Shown piece after piece: positions 39,325-51,439 of a stretch of 64,000 nucleotides of DNA. The position numbers and the translations under genes were made by a program. Numbering within the stretch: the first letter of the stretch is position 1; each line of letters begins with the position of its first letter. Under the pieces are notes generated by a model, which was not told the DNA's origin, searched no databases, and saw only the letters and a list, made by a program, of their open reading frames with translations. Origin of the DNA: Spirodela intermedia (Eukaryota; Streptophyta; Magnoliopsida; Alismatales; Araceae); assembly GCA_902729315.2 (NCBI GenBank), contig LR746270.1, positions 2,140,501-2,204,500 of the forward strand, in the 5' to 3' direction.

Positions 39325-41471
39325 GACTATACTTTTGAGTGCAAAATTCATACCTTAGTAGCATTACACATCCCAATTTATCTTCTAGGGAAATTGAATA
39401 TTTCTTTAACCAGCGGCTTAGTAAATATGTCTCCAAAATGATTTGTCATTTCAAGAAAATTCAGATCTATATGAGTTCCATCTCACATGATTTTTTAAGA
39501 AATAATGCTACAAATCTAATGCTTAGTTATAGAATCTATGACATGATTTTTAACAAGATTATGTCACTGGTTTTGTGTCATAAACTCCAAATCTCATTCA
39601 TCTTCCAGTTGAGAATTCATCTATAGAATTTGTGCACATCACAATCCCTAACAATGTATTTTACTTCTATTGTACATAGTGTGACAAATCATTATTTCTT
39701 TGAGGACCAGGAAATCAAGTATCCTCCAAGAGGAATACCTGATGAACTTGTGCTCTCCCTACAAATTACATTCCTAGCAAAATCATTTACATCACCTTGA
39801 GCCAAACTAGGTTAAGAGCCATTAAAGTTAGAGAAAATGTTGTTAACTATTGTTTGGTAGATAAGAGGAGCTAGTTGAACCCAGTAGAGACTTGACATTA
39901 CATTGGTTATTATTTGGTTGGACAAAGTCAATAAACCCAATGGAGGATTCATAGATTCATATCTTCTTATTTGAAGGGCAAAAAAATTGTCCCTTTAGGG
40001 ACATCCGATAAAATTGAAATGATAAAGAGAACATTAGCATGGCCCCTGCGCAAGGATGACATGCACAAATCGAGAAATGGCCCAAATTTTTATTTGAAGG
40101 GCAAAACTAGTCAAGTTAGTAATGTAGTGACTGCCCCATAAATTGTAAATTAATTTTTTTTGTAAGTAGTATCTAGTTCTCAATAGTCTGAGTCCCTAGA
40201 TGTGATCTTCATAGATGATTAGTAAAAACTTAGGAGGTGGCTCTATTGGGGACTATTGATGTAGGATGAGGGTAAAAAATATAAATCTTTCTTTAAAAAT
40301 CAAAGAACCCTAGTTTACTAATTTGTTAGCAATCAACAAAAATTGAACATATTACTAACAAGAAAAGAATTCATTATTTTGTAAAATCTTTTGATTCCCC
40401 TTGTAATAGAGTGACATAAACCTAGTTTCTTATGAACCAGACTTGAGATTTATTTGGTATCTAGAGAAAAAGGTAATTCCCTCTTAGAACTAACATCAAA
40501 GAGAATGAGAGAGAGAGAGAAACTTGCCTATATGAAAAAGGGTGAATAGTTAGACCATTTGAGCTTCCTAATGTCAAAACAACATGCACATTGATTTTCC
40601 CATCATTAATTAATTATTTTTTCATCTCCACACACTTTTGTTATAGATAACAAAATGACATTTTTTTCTTGATAATATATACAAGATAGGGAAATCGGTA
40701 GAGAGAGAGAGAGAGAGAGATAACGGTCAAGTGTGGGCCAAACCAAAACTGTAATCTAGATGGCCCTTGCATAGGCTTTTCTCTCATGAACTTGGGAAAT
40801 AAAGCCTTCAAGTGGCGGCCAACCTAGTGTCCAGTCCCACATCAAACTTCCAATGTACGCTTTGAAAGGATAGATGGAGAGGGTAACGTTGATAGAAGGG
40901 GACTTATTTTGGCGGCAGCAGCCCATTAAAGTGGGGTTGACTTTTATCCATTTTTAGCAATCAATGATAACATCTTTTATCAGAAATAAAACGACAAAAA
41001 AAATCCATATTTTCAAACTTCACCCCGAAGAAAAACGATAAAAATATAAAATAAATAGAGGTTTTTCGAATCCAATCATCAATATTTATTAATTCGCCAT
41101 ATAAAAATGTTGCTTTGTCCTGTTGACAGCGACGGCCACACCTCGCTCTGGGCCTGATCTTGGCACTAGAAAATAGTAAACTATAAATTAATATTCTCCG
41201 GCCGGAAGACTAGCTTGTATTGACATAAGTAAATGCCTCTCTCTCTCTCTAGAGAGTCCTCGAAGACCTTCTAGGCCGTCCCAGCCAGGACCTACAGATC
41301 GTTTTCCGCCACGGATGGGCCGGGGGCTTGATGTGGCGGCGCCCTGAGGACGCCTCCTCCAGCGAGCGGCGAAGCCCCAGCGGCCATTCTTCTGTGATCT
41401 GATGGCAAACTGCCGCCGGTAGAGTCGTCGTCTCATCAGGGTTTTCTGCGAATTTCCACCGATAGCGTTCA
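39325..41471 (+). repeat. CCX 5'-flank, copy 3 (functional gene's upstream region)
   Basis: Third copy of the duplicated upstream region, directly before the intact CCX gene. A TATAAAATAAATAG box near 41047 is a plausible core promoter. The copy-3-only 760-bp portion carries the U6 retropseudogene. GA/CT microsatellites lie at about 40700-40721 and 41237-41251. Confidence 0.8.
39989..40091 (+). pseudogene. U6 snRNA retropseudogene
   Basis: About 103 bp match plant U6 spliceosomal RNA from end to end: GTCCCTTTAGGGACATCCG at the 5' stem, then ATTAGCATGGCCCCTGCGCA, AAGGATGAC and AAATCGAGAAATGG, ending CAAATTTTT. Differences from the plant consensus as I know it include the 5' loop, the ACAGAGA box (AAAGAGA here) and GGTCC to GGCCC. 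No upstream sequence element (TCCCACATCG-type) or correctly spaced TATA box is present. Identical ATTTGAAGGGCAAAA repeats flank it (39969-39983 and 40092-40106), the target-site duplication expected of LINE-mediated insertion. Probably not transcribed as U6. Confidence 0.9.
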
Positions 41472-43061
41472 ATGGCCGCCCCCCACCTCGCACCGCCGTG
41501 GAGGGCGATGGCGTCTCTCCTATTGCCGTGCGGCACCTTCTTCCTCGTGGTCTTCTTCTTCTTCTTCTTCCTCGGCAAAACCGGCACCGTGAGGATCCTA
41601 GGGCAGGGGGGCGGCGCCGCCGCCGGTGGCGACGGCTGCAAGGGCCTGGGGGACGCCGACCATGGCGGCCGTGGGTACGTCAACTACCTGCGGTTCTTCT
41701 ACTGCCTCTGCGGGGGGGCTCCATGGCTGGGGTATCCCCTTCTGGGGCTATGGCTGCTGGTCCTCTTCTTCCTCCTCGGCACCACCGCCGGCGACTACTT
41801 CTGCCCTTCCCTGGAGGAGCTCTCGAGCTTGCTACGGTTGCCCCCCGCCGTCGCCGGCGCCACCCTGCTCGCGCTCGGCAACGGCGCCCCCGACTTCTTC
41901 GCCAGCGTCGTCTCCTTCGCCGCCGGTGGCCGCGCCGCCGACGAGGTCGGCCTGAGTAGCGTCCTCGGCGGCGCCTTCTTCGTCTCCACCGTCGTCGTCG
42001 GCGTCATAAGTGTCGCCGTCGGCGGCGGCGCCGTGACCGTGGCCGTTGACAGGTTCTGCTTCCTGCGTGACCTCTGCTTCCTCGCCGCCGCCCTCTGCTC
42101 CCTCACCGCCGTCCTCGCCATCGGAAGGATCAACCTGTGGGGGGCCATCTTCTTCCTCTCCCTCTACTTCGTCTACGTCCTCGCCATCTCCACCACAGCC
42201 TGCTGCAGGAGATCCCCCCTCGAGGGTCTGTCGGCGTCGCTCCTCGCCGGTGAGGAGGAGAAGGAGGATCTCGAAGGAGGAGCAAGAGAAGAACCCAAAT
42301 CGCCCCGACGGCGAGGTTGGTGGCGCAGCCTCCTGGCGGCGCCACTCCACCTCCCGAGGAGGCTCACCATACCTGTGGTTTCGGAGGAGAGGTGGTCGAA
42401 GCCCTTCGCGGTGGCCTCCGCCGCTCTATCCCCGCCGTTCCTGGCGGCGCTGTGGACCCCTCGGAGCACGGAGCTCCTCCTCGCCGGCGGCCTGCTGGGT
42501 CTCATCCTCGGCGGTGCCGCCGTGGCCACCACAGAGAGATCCCTTCCGCCGAAGGGGCTGCTGCAGCTGCCATGGTTGGCAGTGGGGTTCCTGATGAGCA
42601 TCGTCTGGGCGTACCTCGCCGCCGGCGAGCTGGTAGCGCTTCTGGTTTCCTTGGGCCGTATCCTCGGGATAAACCCATCTGTCCTCGGCCTTACCGTCCT
42701 AGCCTGGGGGAACTCCCTCGGCGACCTCACAGCCAACGTCGCCATGGCCGTCTACGGCGGGGCCCCCGGTGCGCAGGTGGCCTTCTCCGGCTGCTATGCC
42801 GGCCCCATCTTCAACACCCTGGTAGGTCTGGGGATCTCCCTCCTCTTCTCCGCCTGGTGGAGCCATCCCTCCTCCTTCCCAGTGCCAGCAGAAAATTCGT
42901 CCTACCAGTTGCTGGGTTTCATGGCGGCGGGCCTGCTCTGGGCCGCCGTCATCCTCACGCGGAGGGAGATGAAGGTGGACCGGGTTCTGGGGCTCGGCCT
43001 GCTCACCATCTACTGTTCCTTTCTCTCCGTTAGGGTTTCAGACAGCCTCGGCTGGCTGTGA
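41472..43061 (+). CDS. Cation/calcium exchanger (CCX family)
   Basis: A single-exon, very GC-rich frame of 529 residues encodes a multi-pass exchanger of the Na+/Ca2+ exchanger (NCKX-like) superfamily. The two alpha-repeats that form the ion site are intact: ALGNGAPDFFASVVSF (GNGAPD at 136-141) and LAWGNSLGDLTANVAMA (GNSLGD at 413-418). A charged cytosolic loop (about 245-310, with EEEKEDLEGG and SPRRR) separates the two halves. The first ~45 residues contain a run of Phe forming a signal-anchor-like helix. Plant CCX proteins exchange K+, Na+, Ca2+ or Mn2+ across vacuolar or other membranes; the ion here cannot be read from sequence. A dead partial copy lies 2.8 kb upstream. Which CCX member it is cannot be decided by eye. 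Confidence 0.93.
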   Translation: MAAPHLAPPWRAMASLLLPCGTFFLVVFFFFFFLGKTGTVRILGQGGGAAAGGDGCKGLGDADHGGRGYVNYLRFFYCLCGGAPWLGYPLLGLWLLVLFFLLGTTAGDYFCPSLEELSSLLRLPPAVAGATLLALGNGAPDFFASVVSFAAGGRAADEVGLSSVLGGAFFVSTVVVGVISVAVGGGAVTVAVDRFCFLRDLCFLAAALCSLTAVLAIGRINLWGAIFFLSLYFVYVLAISTTACCRRSPLEGLSASLLAGEEEKEDLEGGAREEPKSPRRRGWWRSLLAAPLHLPRRLTIPVVSEERWSKPFAVASAALSPPFLAALWTPRSTELLLAGGLLGLILGGAAVATTERSLPPKGLLQLPWLAVGFLMSIVWAYLAAGELVALLVSLGRILGINPSVLGLTVLAWGNSLGDLTANVAMAVYGGAPGAQVAFSGCYAGPIFNTLVGLGISLLFSAWWSHPSSFPVPAENSSYQLLGFMAAGLLWAAVILTRREMKVDRVLGLGLLTIYCSFLSVRVSDSLGWL

Positions 43062-43711
43062 TTGCGGGAAGAAGACGACCACCTGACTCTCCCTGGAAAG
43101 CCCCATATTACCGATGCTTTTAACTACTAACAGCTTTCGCCCATTTCTCCACTGACTACACGACTGTATGTAACTGTATGTAATCGATCTTTGTTTCTTC
43201 TTTTTTTTCTTCTTCATGCGCTGATGGATGGAGAGGGAAAGGGGGAGGATGATGAAGCCCTCCATGGCTTGATGCGAGAGAGAGAGAGAGAGTCGGTCGC
43301 ATCCGTCCCACAGATGCCCGCTTCATCTGTGGGATCGCGAATATGTTTCCATCTCGATTCAAGGAGATCCATTTTACACTGTAAACGCGGTCTTCATCGA
43401 ATTGATGCTCCTGGGTGGCGGATGTGCGAGGTCGCCAATCTCCGATTCTGGGTTGCAGAGCCGTTATCTCTCGGGCAAAAACCCTATTTTTACTGGCCGG
43501 CAGCGCCCTCCGGACCTGCTCTTCGGCGAAACGGGGCCTAGGTCGGAGCTCATCTTCTAAGGTTTTCCCCGAAGGAAGGCCCGGCCCGTTGACTTCCAAG
43601 CATGGGTGGGCTCCCGAGAAAGAAATATAATCGGATTCATTTTTTTCTTTTAATGAAATACTTGTAGCACAGTCCCTCCGATCTCCCTACTCCCGCCATT
43701 TTCTGCTCCCT

Positions 43712-43715
<4 letters not shown>

Positions 43716-43752
<37 letters not shown>
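43716..43752. repeat. (CT)n microsatellite in RFC3 leader
   Basis: Pure CT run ending about 35 bp before the RFC3 start codon, probably in the 5' UTR. Pyrimidine-rich leaders are common in plant genes. Confidence 0.9.
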
Positions 43753-43756
<4 letters not shown>

Positions 43757-43787
43757 TCTGCTCTTGATAGATAGACGGAAAGGGAGG

Positions 43788-46700
43788 ATGTTGTGGGTGG
43801 ACAAGTACAGGCCCCGGACGCTGGACAAGATCACGGTGCACGAGGAGATCGCCCGGAACCTGAAGAAACTGGTGTGTCGGGGAGGTCCCCATCTAGGGTT
43901 TCGCCTCTCTGCTGCATTATTCCCCGCCTCTATCTCTTTGTTCTTGCGGGGTGCTCCTCACGATTTCCGGCGATTTTCCTGTGATTGATGGGCGGCGGCG
44001 CTCTTGGCAGGTCGCGGAGCAGGACTGCCCCCACCTGCTCTTCTATGGCCCCTCCGGCGCCGGCAAGCGAACCCTCGTCGTGGCGCTGCTCAAGCAGATA
44101 TTCGGCCCCGGAGCTGAGAAGGTTTGCTCCTCCCCCTCTCCACCTGCGTCTCTCTCCCTAGACAACTAGTATGTACCATCCATTGCAGACAAAATGGTGA
44201 CAGTATCTTCCTCTCCTGCTCAGGTGAAGATGGAGAACAAGAATTGGAAAATCGACGTAAGTTCTCTCTTTTTGTTTGAAAAACTCCTCTGAAAATCGCC
44301 GTATCCTGCTTCTTTCTTATTGGTTCTTGATTCCTCCTCTGGGGAATGACGGAGAAAGGAAAAACAAACAAAAAGCCGGCTTTATCCTCCTGACAGGGAT
44401 CTCTTTGGTGCAGAAAGATGAAATCATTCTTTACATTGCCGGCTGAATTCATTATTTGGGACCGTACTTCTCTTTCAGTGAAAATTGCCAAAATCTCTCC
44501 AATCATCTATATACATAGATAGTTTATGGCCCTAGACTCTCAGCTCTATTTTTTTTCCATTTGGATTATTTTTGTTTTCTTCTTCTACGTATTATATATA
44601 AGAACATTTTTTTTTTTCCCTTGATTATGGCACCAGCATGGAGGATGAGGGGCGTTTTTGTTTCATGGATTATCTTTATTTTGTCTTCTTGATGGCATTA
44701 TCTCGAATGCAGACGGGGAGTCGAACAATTGAGCTGGAATTAACCACCTTGTCGAGCTCTCACCATGTGGAGCTCAATCCCAGCGATGCAGGTTTCCAGG
44801 ACAGATATATTGTTCAGGAAATAATCAAAGAGATGGCGAAGAACAGACCCATTGATGCAAAGGGAAGAAAAGGTTACAAGGGTAAGTCCAATGGATCCCA
44901 GAGCATGAAATTTCCTCCACGGAGTCCGCCTCATGCGCTGCGTATGCCATTCAGGGTTAGAAAACAGAGTTTCAGTAATGTCCTTAGTCTTTAACACACG
45001 ACCAATGAAACAATCCTTTTTTTTCTTTTCTTTTTTCTGAGAAATCGTTTGTTCAATCCTTTTAGAGTGCAAGTATTTTCACAGAGTAGCAGTGACTGTG
45101 GTATTTGTGGTTTCTGGTTCTATGTCTTCTTCATATTCTCATACTTCATGATGATGATGATGATGATGATGTTGATAATGATATGGGTTGAAAGGAGGAG
45201 GAGAAAGGTCTGTGATACAGTGGATATTGCAAAATGCAGGCAGCAGTGTCAGTCGTCTGTTCACAGGCTCATCAATGCATACTAGGTTGATTCCCTCTCT
45301 TCCTACTCTTTCCTCAATGGGTATACGCTGACCCATTCCTTCCTGGGTAGTAAGATGGGGACTTGAAAGGAATGTTATCTTTGCTTAATATACTGCAAAG
45401 TATATATCTATGTGGTTGCTTTTATGGTGAAATGGGTATCTTTCCTTTTAAACAAATTCATGAAGTGACTCATTTAGTTTGCCATCGCCTCCAAAATTGG
45501 AAGAAGGGAGATTCTCACCATCAACTTTAGCTGTTTCGTGCTTGCTCATCTTGAAGATGTAATTCAGAGATTAAACAAATCGTACAGGCAGGCGTATTTA
45601 GTTTGGTAGGTTTAAGGAAAACTACTGGGCATGGTTTTCTCCATTGTATTCCCCTCAAGAGTTATGGTATTATGTTTCACTGGGGGGATCTCCATGGATT
45701 ATGCTCGCCTTTTCTTAACTCCTTTTAAAATGGTTAGTGGACTAAATTCGCAAACAAAGATCAAGAATAATGACATGAATTAGATTCTACCTCACTATAA
45801 TGTGCACCTTTTAAAATTTCATGATTCTGAACACGATTGATATCCTTCTGTTTAATTTTTATGCCCAGCTATTGAAGATGTTGTGGCCCTTGGGAATAGG
45901 AAATGGTATTATATAACATGCTTCCTCCTATGTCCCTGAGTCTGTACACTCCTGACTGTTTTCCATGCAAACTATCGATTTAAAAAAGAGTTCAACATAC
46001 TGAAATAATCAGAGTGTAAACATACTCGAGTATCAGTGAAGCAGAATTTCTTTGGACAATCTAAAAGTTCCAATGTGTCTTAGAATTTTCTCGAACTAGG
46101 GACAAGTTATTCAGACCAGCCAGAACCTTGGAGAATGGGGGTTGACGAGTGTTCTGTTATCTCAGAATTATACCTAAAAGCGCCTGTTGTGTTTACCATC
46201 CAAAGAAATCAACTAGTTTCTAATCTTGTTGATGGAAATTCATACGAAATTATTATAACATGGCCATCTCAGCGATCGCATTCATGTTCGTGATACTGAT
46301 TCAATTTAATATGCTAAATAGTCCAACATTTCTATTTTTGTTATTTTGGACGAAAGTTTTCATTTCTAGAACCATTTTATGCTATAAGTTGAGTAATATA
46401 TGGTCTTTTTGGTCAGTACTGGTGCTAAATGAAGTAGACAAGCTTTCAAGAGAAGCCCAGCATTCCCTTCGGAGAACAATGGAGAAATATAGTGCTTCAT
46501 GCCGGTTAATCCTTTGCTGCAACAGCTCCTCAAAAGTCACCGAGGCAGTTAGATCTCGTTGCCTTAATATACGGGTTAGTGCACCCAGTGAAGAACAGGT
46601 CAGCACGAACTTTGAAGGAAGATTCATGCCTTTTTTTTAAAAATCTTCTGTGCATTTTATGTTACTGATCATGCTCGAGTACATGATTTAATACATGCAT

Positions 46701-49488
46701 GCGTGCTTTCTTGACGCTCTACTCATTTAATTTTGCTCTTACCATGGAGAATTTTTTTTTCCCATGTGCTTTGGTTGACTCTCGTTGATTTTATCTATAC
46801 AGAATTTTTTGCATTGAAGTAATGTAAATCCGAGTTGGTACCAATCAGAGCTGAGTCAGTGCGGTTCGATACAATACTTTCCGGTTTTACAGAACTGAGT
46901 CTTGTTAACCACTTTATTGGCAACCTTGTTTAATTGAAATGAATTTTGCTGCACTATATTACATTAGACATTTGTCAACTATTTTCTCTATCATAAGAAG
47001 TTGTATGCATAATAATGAAAACATTTGGAGAGCATCACACCGACCGCTTCCTTTGAAGTGGGTTAAGGTATATATATATATTGAATGTTCATGTGCTTTA
47101 TCTCATCTTCATTCGTGACAATTGAATGTGATCAACCTCAAGAACACGTCTTGTTGACATCAAGGATCTTGGCAACCAACGAGTATGGAGTACGATTGTA
47201 GTATCACGATGTTTCGTGAAGATATGAACAGTGTTTATTTGTTAAAGATGAATTTCACTTAAAGAAACTCTAGGATATTAGTTTTAATTACTTGTATGTT
47301 AATAATGTTTTTGATATTATTTAACAAATATGAAGATGTCTTTTGTTACAATTTATGTGTATTTTCTTGAAAAAAAAGTGCTGCTCTTTTCAACAGAATT
47401 TTCACTAGAATCTGATGCAGAACCAGTCCTTATTCTAGCTGTTAGTGCTTCTTCCTTAAATAATAAGAAAAGAAGCCACCTCCTTGTTCGTTTTAGCTGC
47501 CACAGCAACTTGAGTCTAGGGTCTAGGGTCTAGGGTTTAGTCCTCCAAAAAAAAAACCCAGAAGTTTCAAGGTGTCTGCTCTCCAAAAAAAAAAGGAGAG
47601 GAATCCTACTCCTACCCTTCTTTTCTGTTTGACTCTTCTTCGTTCTCGGGTGGGAGATAACAATGCAGATCCCACATGAGTACAGAGGTCAATGGGCATA
47701 ATGTGTCGGCTAGGTAAGTGATAAGTTAGTTAGACGAAAAAAACAAGGTCAATGGGCATTATGTTTCTTCCTTAAGATCCAACAGGCGTTTACTTCAGCA
47801 GTGCTGAAGAACTCCTAATCATGATTGTTGGAAGTTGTCTGATATTGCTTTTTGATCGTTCCCTCTTCTTTGTATTCATTGGTGGATCTGATTCTTCCTC
47901 AGCTAGTTATTCACAAAACTCTTTTTTTTTCTGTTTTTCTTTTTTTTTTTTTTATGGCTGCCAGATTGTAAAGGTTCTGGAGTTCATCAGCAAGAAGGAA
48001 AGCCTACAGCTTCCACCTGGGCTTGCCTCCCGAATCGCATCACATTCTAATCGTAATCTCAGGAGGGCAGTTCTATCTCTTGAGACATGTCGAGTGCAGA
48101 AGTAACACCCTTCTTGCATCTTTCCTGTTCCTTTCCTTTCTGGGCCCATCCTTTTAAATCATTATTTATTTTTTTCAATAATATATTAATATATAAAAGG
48201 ATTGTATATATACTGATTGTGTATTTCTTGAGCAGCATTCTCACAATTTTGTTGGTGCGCCTCATACTTCCAGGTACCCCTTCACAGACGACCAAGTGAT
48301 CCCGCCCATGGACTGGGAGCAGTACGTCTCTGAAATAGCATCTGACATAATGAAGGAGCAGAGCCCTAAAAGGTTGCTTCCTAATTGCCATGAATATTGT
48401 CATATATTGCTAATAATGTGCATAAGAATCTCGTTGATCTCCTCACCCTGTGGCTGGCCAGAGTGCCCACCTGATTCACACCACCACCCTTCATTGCCAT
48501 GAGTGGGCATGTTTGAGTGTGTTCGATTGGGCATTTTGGATCGGATGTTTCCCTTTATAGAATGGAATTTTTTTTTCTTGAATTTAATTATGCCTGCTTG
48601 GAGAATTAATTTTTTTTTGGGGGGGGAGCGGAAGGGTTTCTTTCTTTGAACTAGGTTTCGCCCCCATCGGAATTAAATGAGCTGATCAGATACTCTTGGA
48701 TTACCCTCGATCAGCCACAAAATGAAGAAAGAGAAGAAATTTATGGGTACCCAGATCCGATAATTTTCTGGGTCATCAAATCCTCTTATTTATTTCTAAT
48801 AAAAATTAAAGAAAAAATAAAATAAAAAAAATAATTAAATCCGGAGGGCAGGGCTCTCTAGCTTGCTGACAACACATCTCTTGCAGGCTCTTTCAGGTGC
48901 GCGGGAAATTATACGAGCTGCTGGTTAACTGCATCCCTCCAGAGATCATCCTCAAGGTGAGCATTTCATGTTTCTATCTACCTAATCCATATCATATGTT
49001 CGTCCACTTATTTATTCATCATCCTGCAGAAACTGCTGTCGGAGCTGTTGAAGAAACTGGACTCGGAGCTGAAACACGAAGTCTGCCACTGGGCCGCTTA
49101 CTATGTATGTGACCCTCAAAACCTTCGAATGCTTCCTTCAAACCCTAGCGTGCTGTTCTTGCGAATCGAGGCTGAGAAGGCTGCCCTTCGGGTTGATGTT
49201 GCAGGAGCACAGGATGCGCCTCGGGCAGAAGGCCATTTTCCATATCGAAGGTACCCTCATGGACTTGGATGCTCAACTCCCTCCCAGCCCGTTGGTTTCT
49301 TGGTTTCTTCTTCGATGATGGTGATGGGGATGGTCTTAGTTTTCTAATACTAGAATGGCCCCAGCGCATGCATGCATGCATGTAATGCCATGAGTGATGA
49401 TGACTGCTCTGTTGTGTGTACCTGTGCAGCGTTTGTGGCCAAGTTCATGAGCATCTACAAGGGTTTCCTCATCGCCACGTTCGGCTGA
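43788..49488 (+). CDS. RFC3: Replication factor C subunit 3 (clamp loader)
   Basis: Eleven exons join in phase to 354 residues, the same length as Arabidopsis RFC3 as I recall it: 43788-43871, 44011-44121, 44224-44256, 44713-44881, 46417-46598, 47965-48101, 48274-48372, 48887-48956, 49030-49104, 49205-49250, 49430-49488. RFC loads the PCNA sliding clamp onto primed DNA. Features: MLWVDKYRP RFC box at the start, Walker A GPSGAGKRT (41-49), Walker B-like VLNEVDKLS, the arginine-finger SRC motif (AVRSRCLNIRV), and the C-terminal collar helices ending SIYKGFLIATFG. Introns of 1535 bp (44882-46416) and 1366 bp (46599-47964) are the largest. The start follows a CT-rich leader. It is tail-to-tail with PSAT1, about 520 bp apart. 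No disablement seen. Confidence 0.97.
47515..47540 (+). repeat. TCTAGGG triplet repeat, telomere-variant-like
   Basis: Three exact TCTAGGG units followed by TTTAG, inside RFC3 intron 5. It differs by one base from the plant telomere unit TTTAGGG. It may be an interstitial variant or chance. Confidence 0.5.
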
Positions 49489-50005
49489 GATCGGCTGACA
49501 GAGATAGAGAGAGGGAAAGAGAGAGAGAGAGAGAAGGAGATGGGCATCCCATCTGTCTCTGTCTGTGTATCTATTTCTCTGTCTCGGCCGAGGAGAGAAC
49601 CCATCTTGGCGGATGGATAGACGACAGAATGAGAAATGCTGTTGCTGCTCTGTTGATTGATCATCTTTTGTTCTCTCAGGGGCCGAGACCCGGAGAAGCC
49701 TCGCCCCGTTCCTTTAAAACGTTGACCCGAATACATGGTATCTTTCTCTGCTATCGTATCACATTTCAGTCGGCGATCGTAGCTTAGTCAACGACTGACG
49801 CACCAGTTTCTGATGGACGGATAGAAAAGATGGAGATTTTAATGGAAAACTCCGGCCGGGATTAGACAAGCACCACTATGGGGATTCCGTCCAAGGTGGG
49901 TAAGGAAAAAAAAAAAAAGGAAGCCACCGCCGCCACAGCGCAGCGCAGCAGCGCAGGAGAAGCGAAATTATTGCAGAAAGATGGAGATGGAGAGAGAGAG
50001 AAGGA

Positions 50006-51301
50006 TCAAGGATGCCTGGCTTGGAAGTCCTTCATGAAGGCGACGAGCTTCTCGACGCCGGCGAGGGGCATAGCGTTGTAGATGGAGGCGCGAACGCCGC
50101 CGACGGAGCGGTGGCCCTTGAGCTGGACCATCCCCTCCTTGGCGGCCTCCTCGATAAACTTCTTCTCCAGATCGGACCTCTCCAGGGTGAAGGGGACGTT
50201 CATCAGCGACCTCACGGACTCCTCCACGGGGCAGACGTAGAACCCCCCGCTGCCGTCGATGGCGTCGTAGAGGATCCCGGCCTTGTGGGCGTTCTTCTTC
50301 TCCACCTCCTTCAGCCCGCCCTGCTCCAGCAGGTCCTCGAACACCAGCCCGCAGACGTAGATGGCCAGGCACGGCGGCGTGTTGTACAGCGACGCGGAGT
50401 CGGCGTGGATCTTCAGATCCAGCATCACCGGCGTGATCGGCTGCGCCTTGCCGAGGAGATCGCTGCGGGCGATGACGATGGTGACGCCGGAAGGCCCCAC
50501 GTTCTTCTGCGCGCCGGCGTAGATCAGGCCGAATCTGGAGACATCCACCGGTTTGGAGCAGAAGTTGGAGGACATGTCCGCCACCAAGACCTCACCGGCT
50601 CCGGCACCTGCGGGGATCGGGTAGTCCTTGAATTCCACACCGTGGATGGTCTCGTTGGCGCAGATGTGGAGGTAACGTGCGCCGGCGGTCTGCTGGATCT
50701 GGTCGAAGGAGGGGATCTTTGTGTACTTCTCCGGCTTGCCAGACCAGATCAGATTGGCCTTGCAGTACTTTTGAGCTTCCTTGTAGGCCTTGTCCCCCCA
50801 GGAGCCGGTGACGATAAAGTCGGCGGAGTCCTCCGGGGAGCAGAGGTTGAGGGGGATGGCGGCGAACTGAGTGGTGGCGCCGCCCTGGAGGAAGAGGACG
50901 GAGTAATCGGAGGGGATGCCGAGCAGCTCTCGGAGATCCGATTCCGCCTTCTTGATCACCCCGTCGAACTCCTTCCCCCGGTGGCTCATCTCCATGATGC
51001 TCATCCCGCTCCCGCGGTAGTCCACGAGCTCCTCCTGCGCCTTCCGTATGACCTTCTCCGGGAGCGTCGCCGGCCCGGCCGCAAAATTGAAGACGCGATC
51101 CGACGGCGAATGCGCCGCCGCGGCCAGCGGCGAGACGGGAGAGGAGGGCTTCACGGCGGTGCAGGAGACGGCGAACCCCGCCGCTCGCCGACTGCGACCA
51201 CCGTCAAATCCCGCTGCCGCAGGAACCCAGCTGCCATGGCCGCCGACCTTCCGCAGGAGGAGGAGGGAACCAGGTGAGGAGGAGCCCGCCGTCGCCGCCA
51301 T
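50006..51301 (-). CDS. PSAT1: Phosphoserine aminotransferase, chloroplastic
   Basis: An intronless 431-residue frame. The first ~65 residues are Ser/Ala/Arg-rich, a plastid transit peptide; the mature enzyme begins near [21 protein letters not shown] converts 3-phosphohydroxypyruvate and glutamate to phosphoserine in the plastidial phosphorylated serine pathway, using PLP. Active-site parts are all present: H107-R108 ([10 protein letters not shown]), W168 (GSWGDKAY), the VADMSSNF aspartate, catalytic lysine K266 in [12 protein letters not shown], the NT pair in LYNTPP, and the second substrate site [15 protein letters not shown] (H397, R398, R404). A TATA box CTATAAAT lies at 51405-51412 on the minus strand, about 105 bp upstream of the ATG. 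A divergent paralogue lies 6.3 kb upstream in the same orientation. Confidence 0.97.
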   Translation of the reverse strand: MAATAGSSSPGSLLLLRKVGGHGSWVPAAAGFDGGRSRRAAGFAVSCTAVKPSSPVSPLAAAAHSPSDRVFNFAAGPATLPEKVIRKAQEELVDYRGSGMSIMEMSHRGKEFDGVIKKAESDLRELLGIPSDYSVLFLQGGATTQFAAIPLNLCSPEDSADFIVTGSWGDKAYKEAQKYCKANLIWSGKPEKYTKIPSFDQIQQTAGARYLHICANETIHGVEFKDYPIPAGAGAGEVLVADMSSNFCSKPVDVSRFGLIYAGAQKNVGPSGVTIVIARSDLLGKAQPITPVMLDLKIHADSASLYNTPPCLAIYVCGLVFEDLLEQGGLKEVEKKNAHKAGILYDAIDGSGGFYVCPVEESVRSLMNVPFTLERSDLEKKFIEEAAKEGMVQLKGHRSVGGVRASIYNAMPLAGVEKLVAFMKDFQARHP

Positions 51302-51439
51302 GCTCAGTCTCAGATCGACAAGGCCTTCCTTCTACCAGCAGGAAGAGACTGCTTCCTCCCGAGTATCACCGCTCTGTTTGGTCGGAGGAGGGGAGAGGAG
51401 ATCGATTTATAGGTACACGGACAAGGCGGAGGACTGAAA

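Noticed and set aside
39989-40091. Active U6 snRNA gene
   Set aside because: Promoter elements are missing, the ACAGAGA box is altered, and target-site duplications show it is a retroposed copy.
42046-42745. Overlapping long frames on both strands in the CCX gene
   Set aside because: All are out-of-frame shadows of a single GC-rich exchanger exon, with Ser/Pro/Arg-biased products.
50012-51277. 421-codon open frame on the plus strand opposite PSAT1
   Set aside because: It is an antisense shadow caused by GC-rich third positions of PSAT1. It has no known domain, while the minus frame has complete PSAT motifs.
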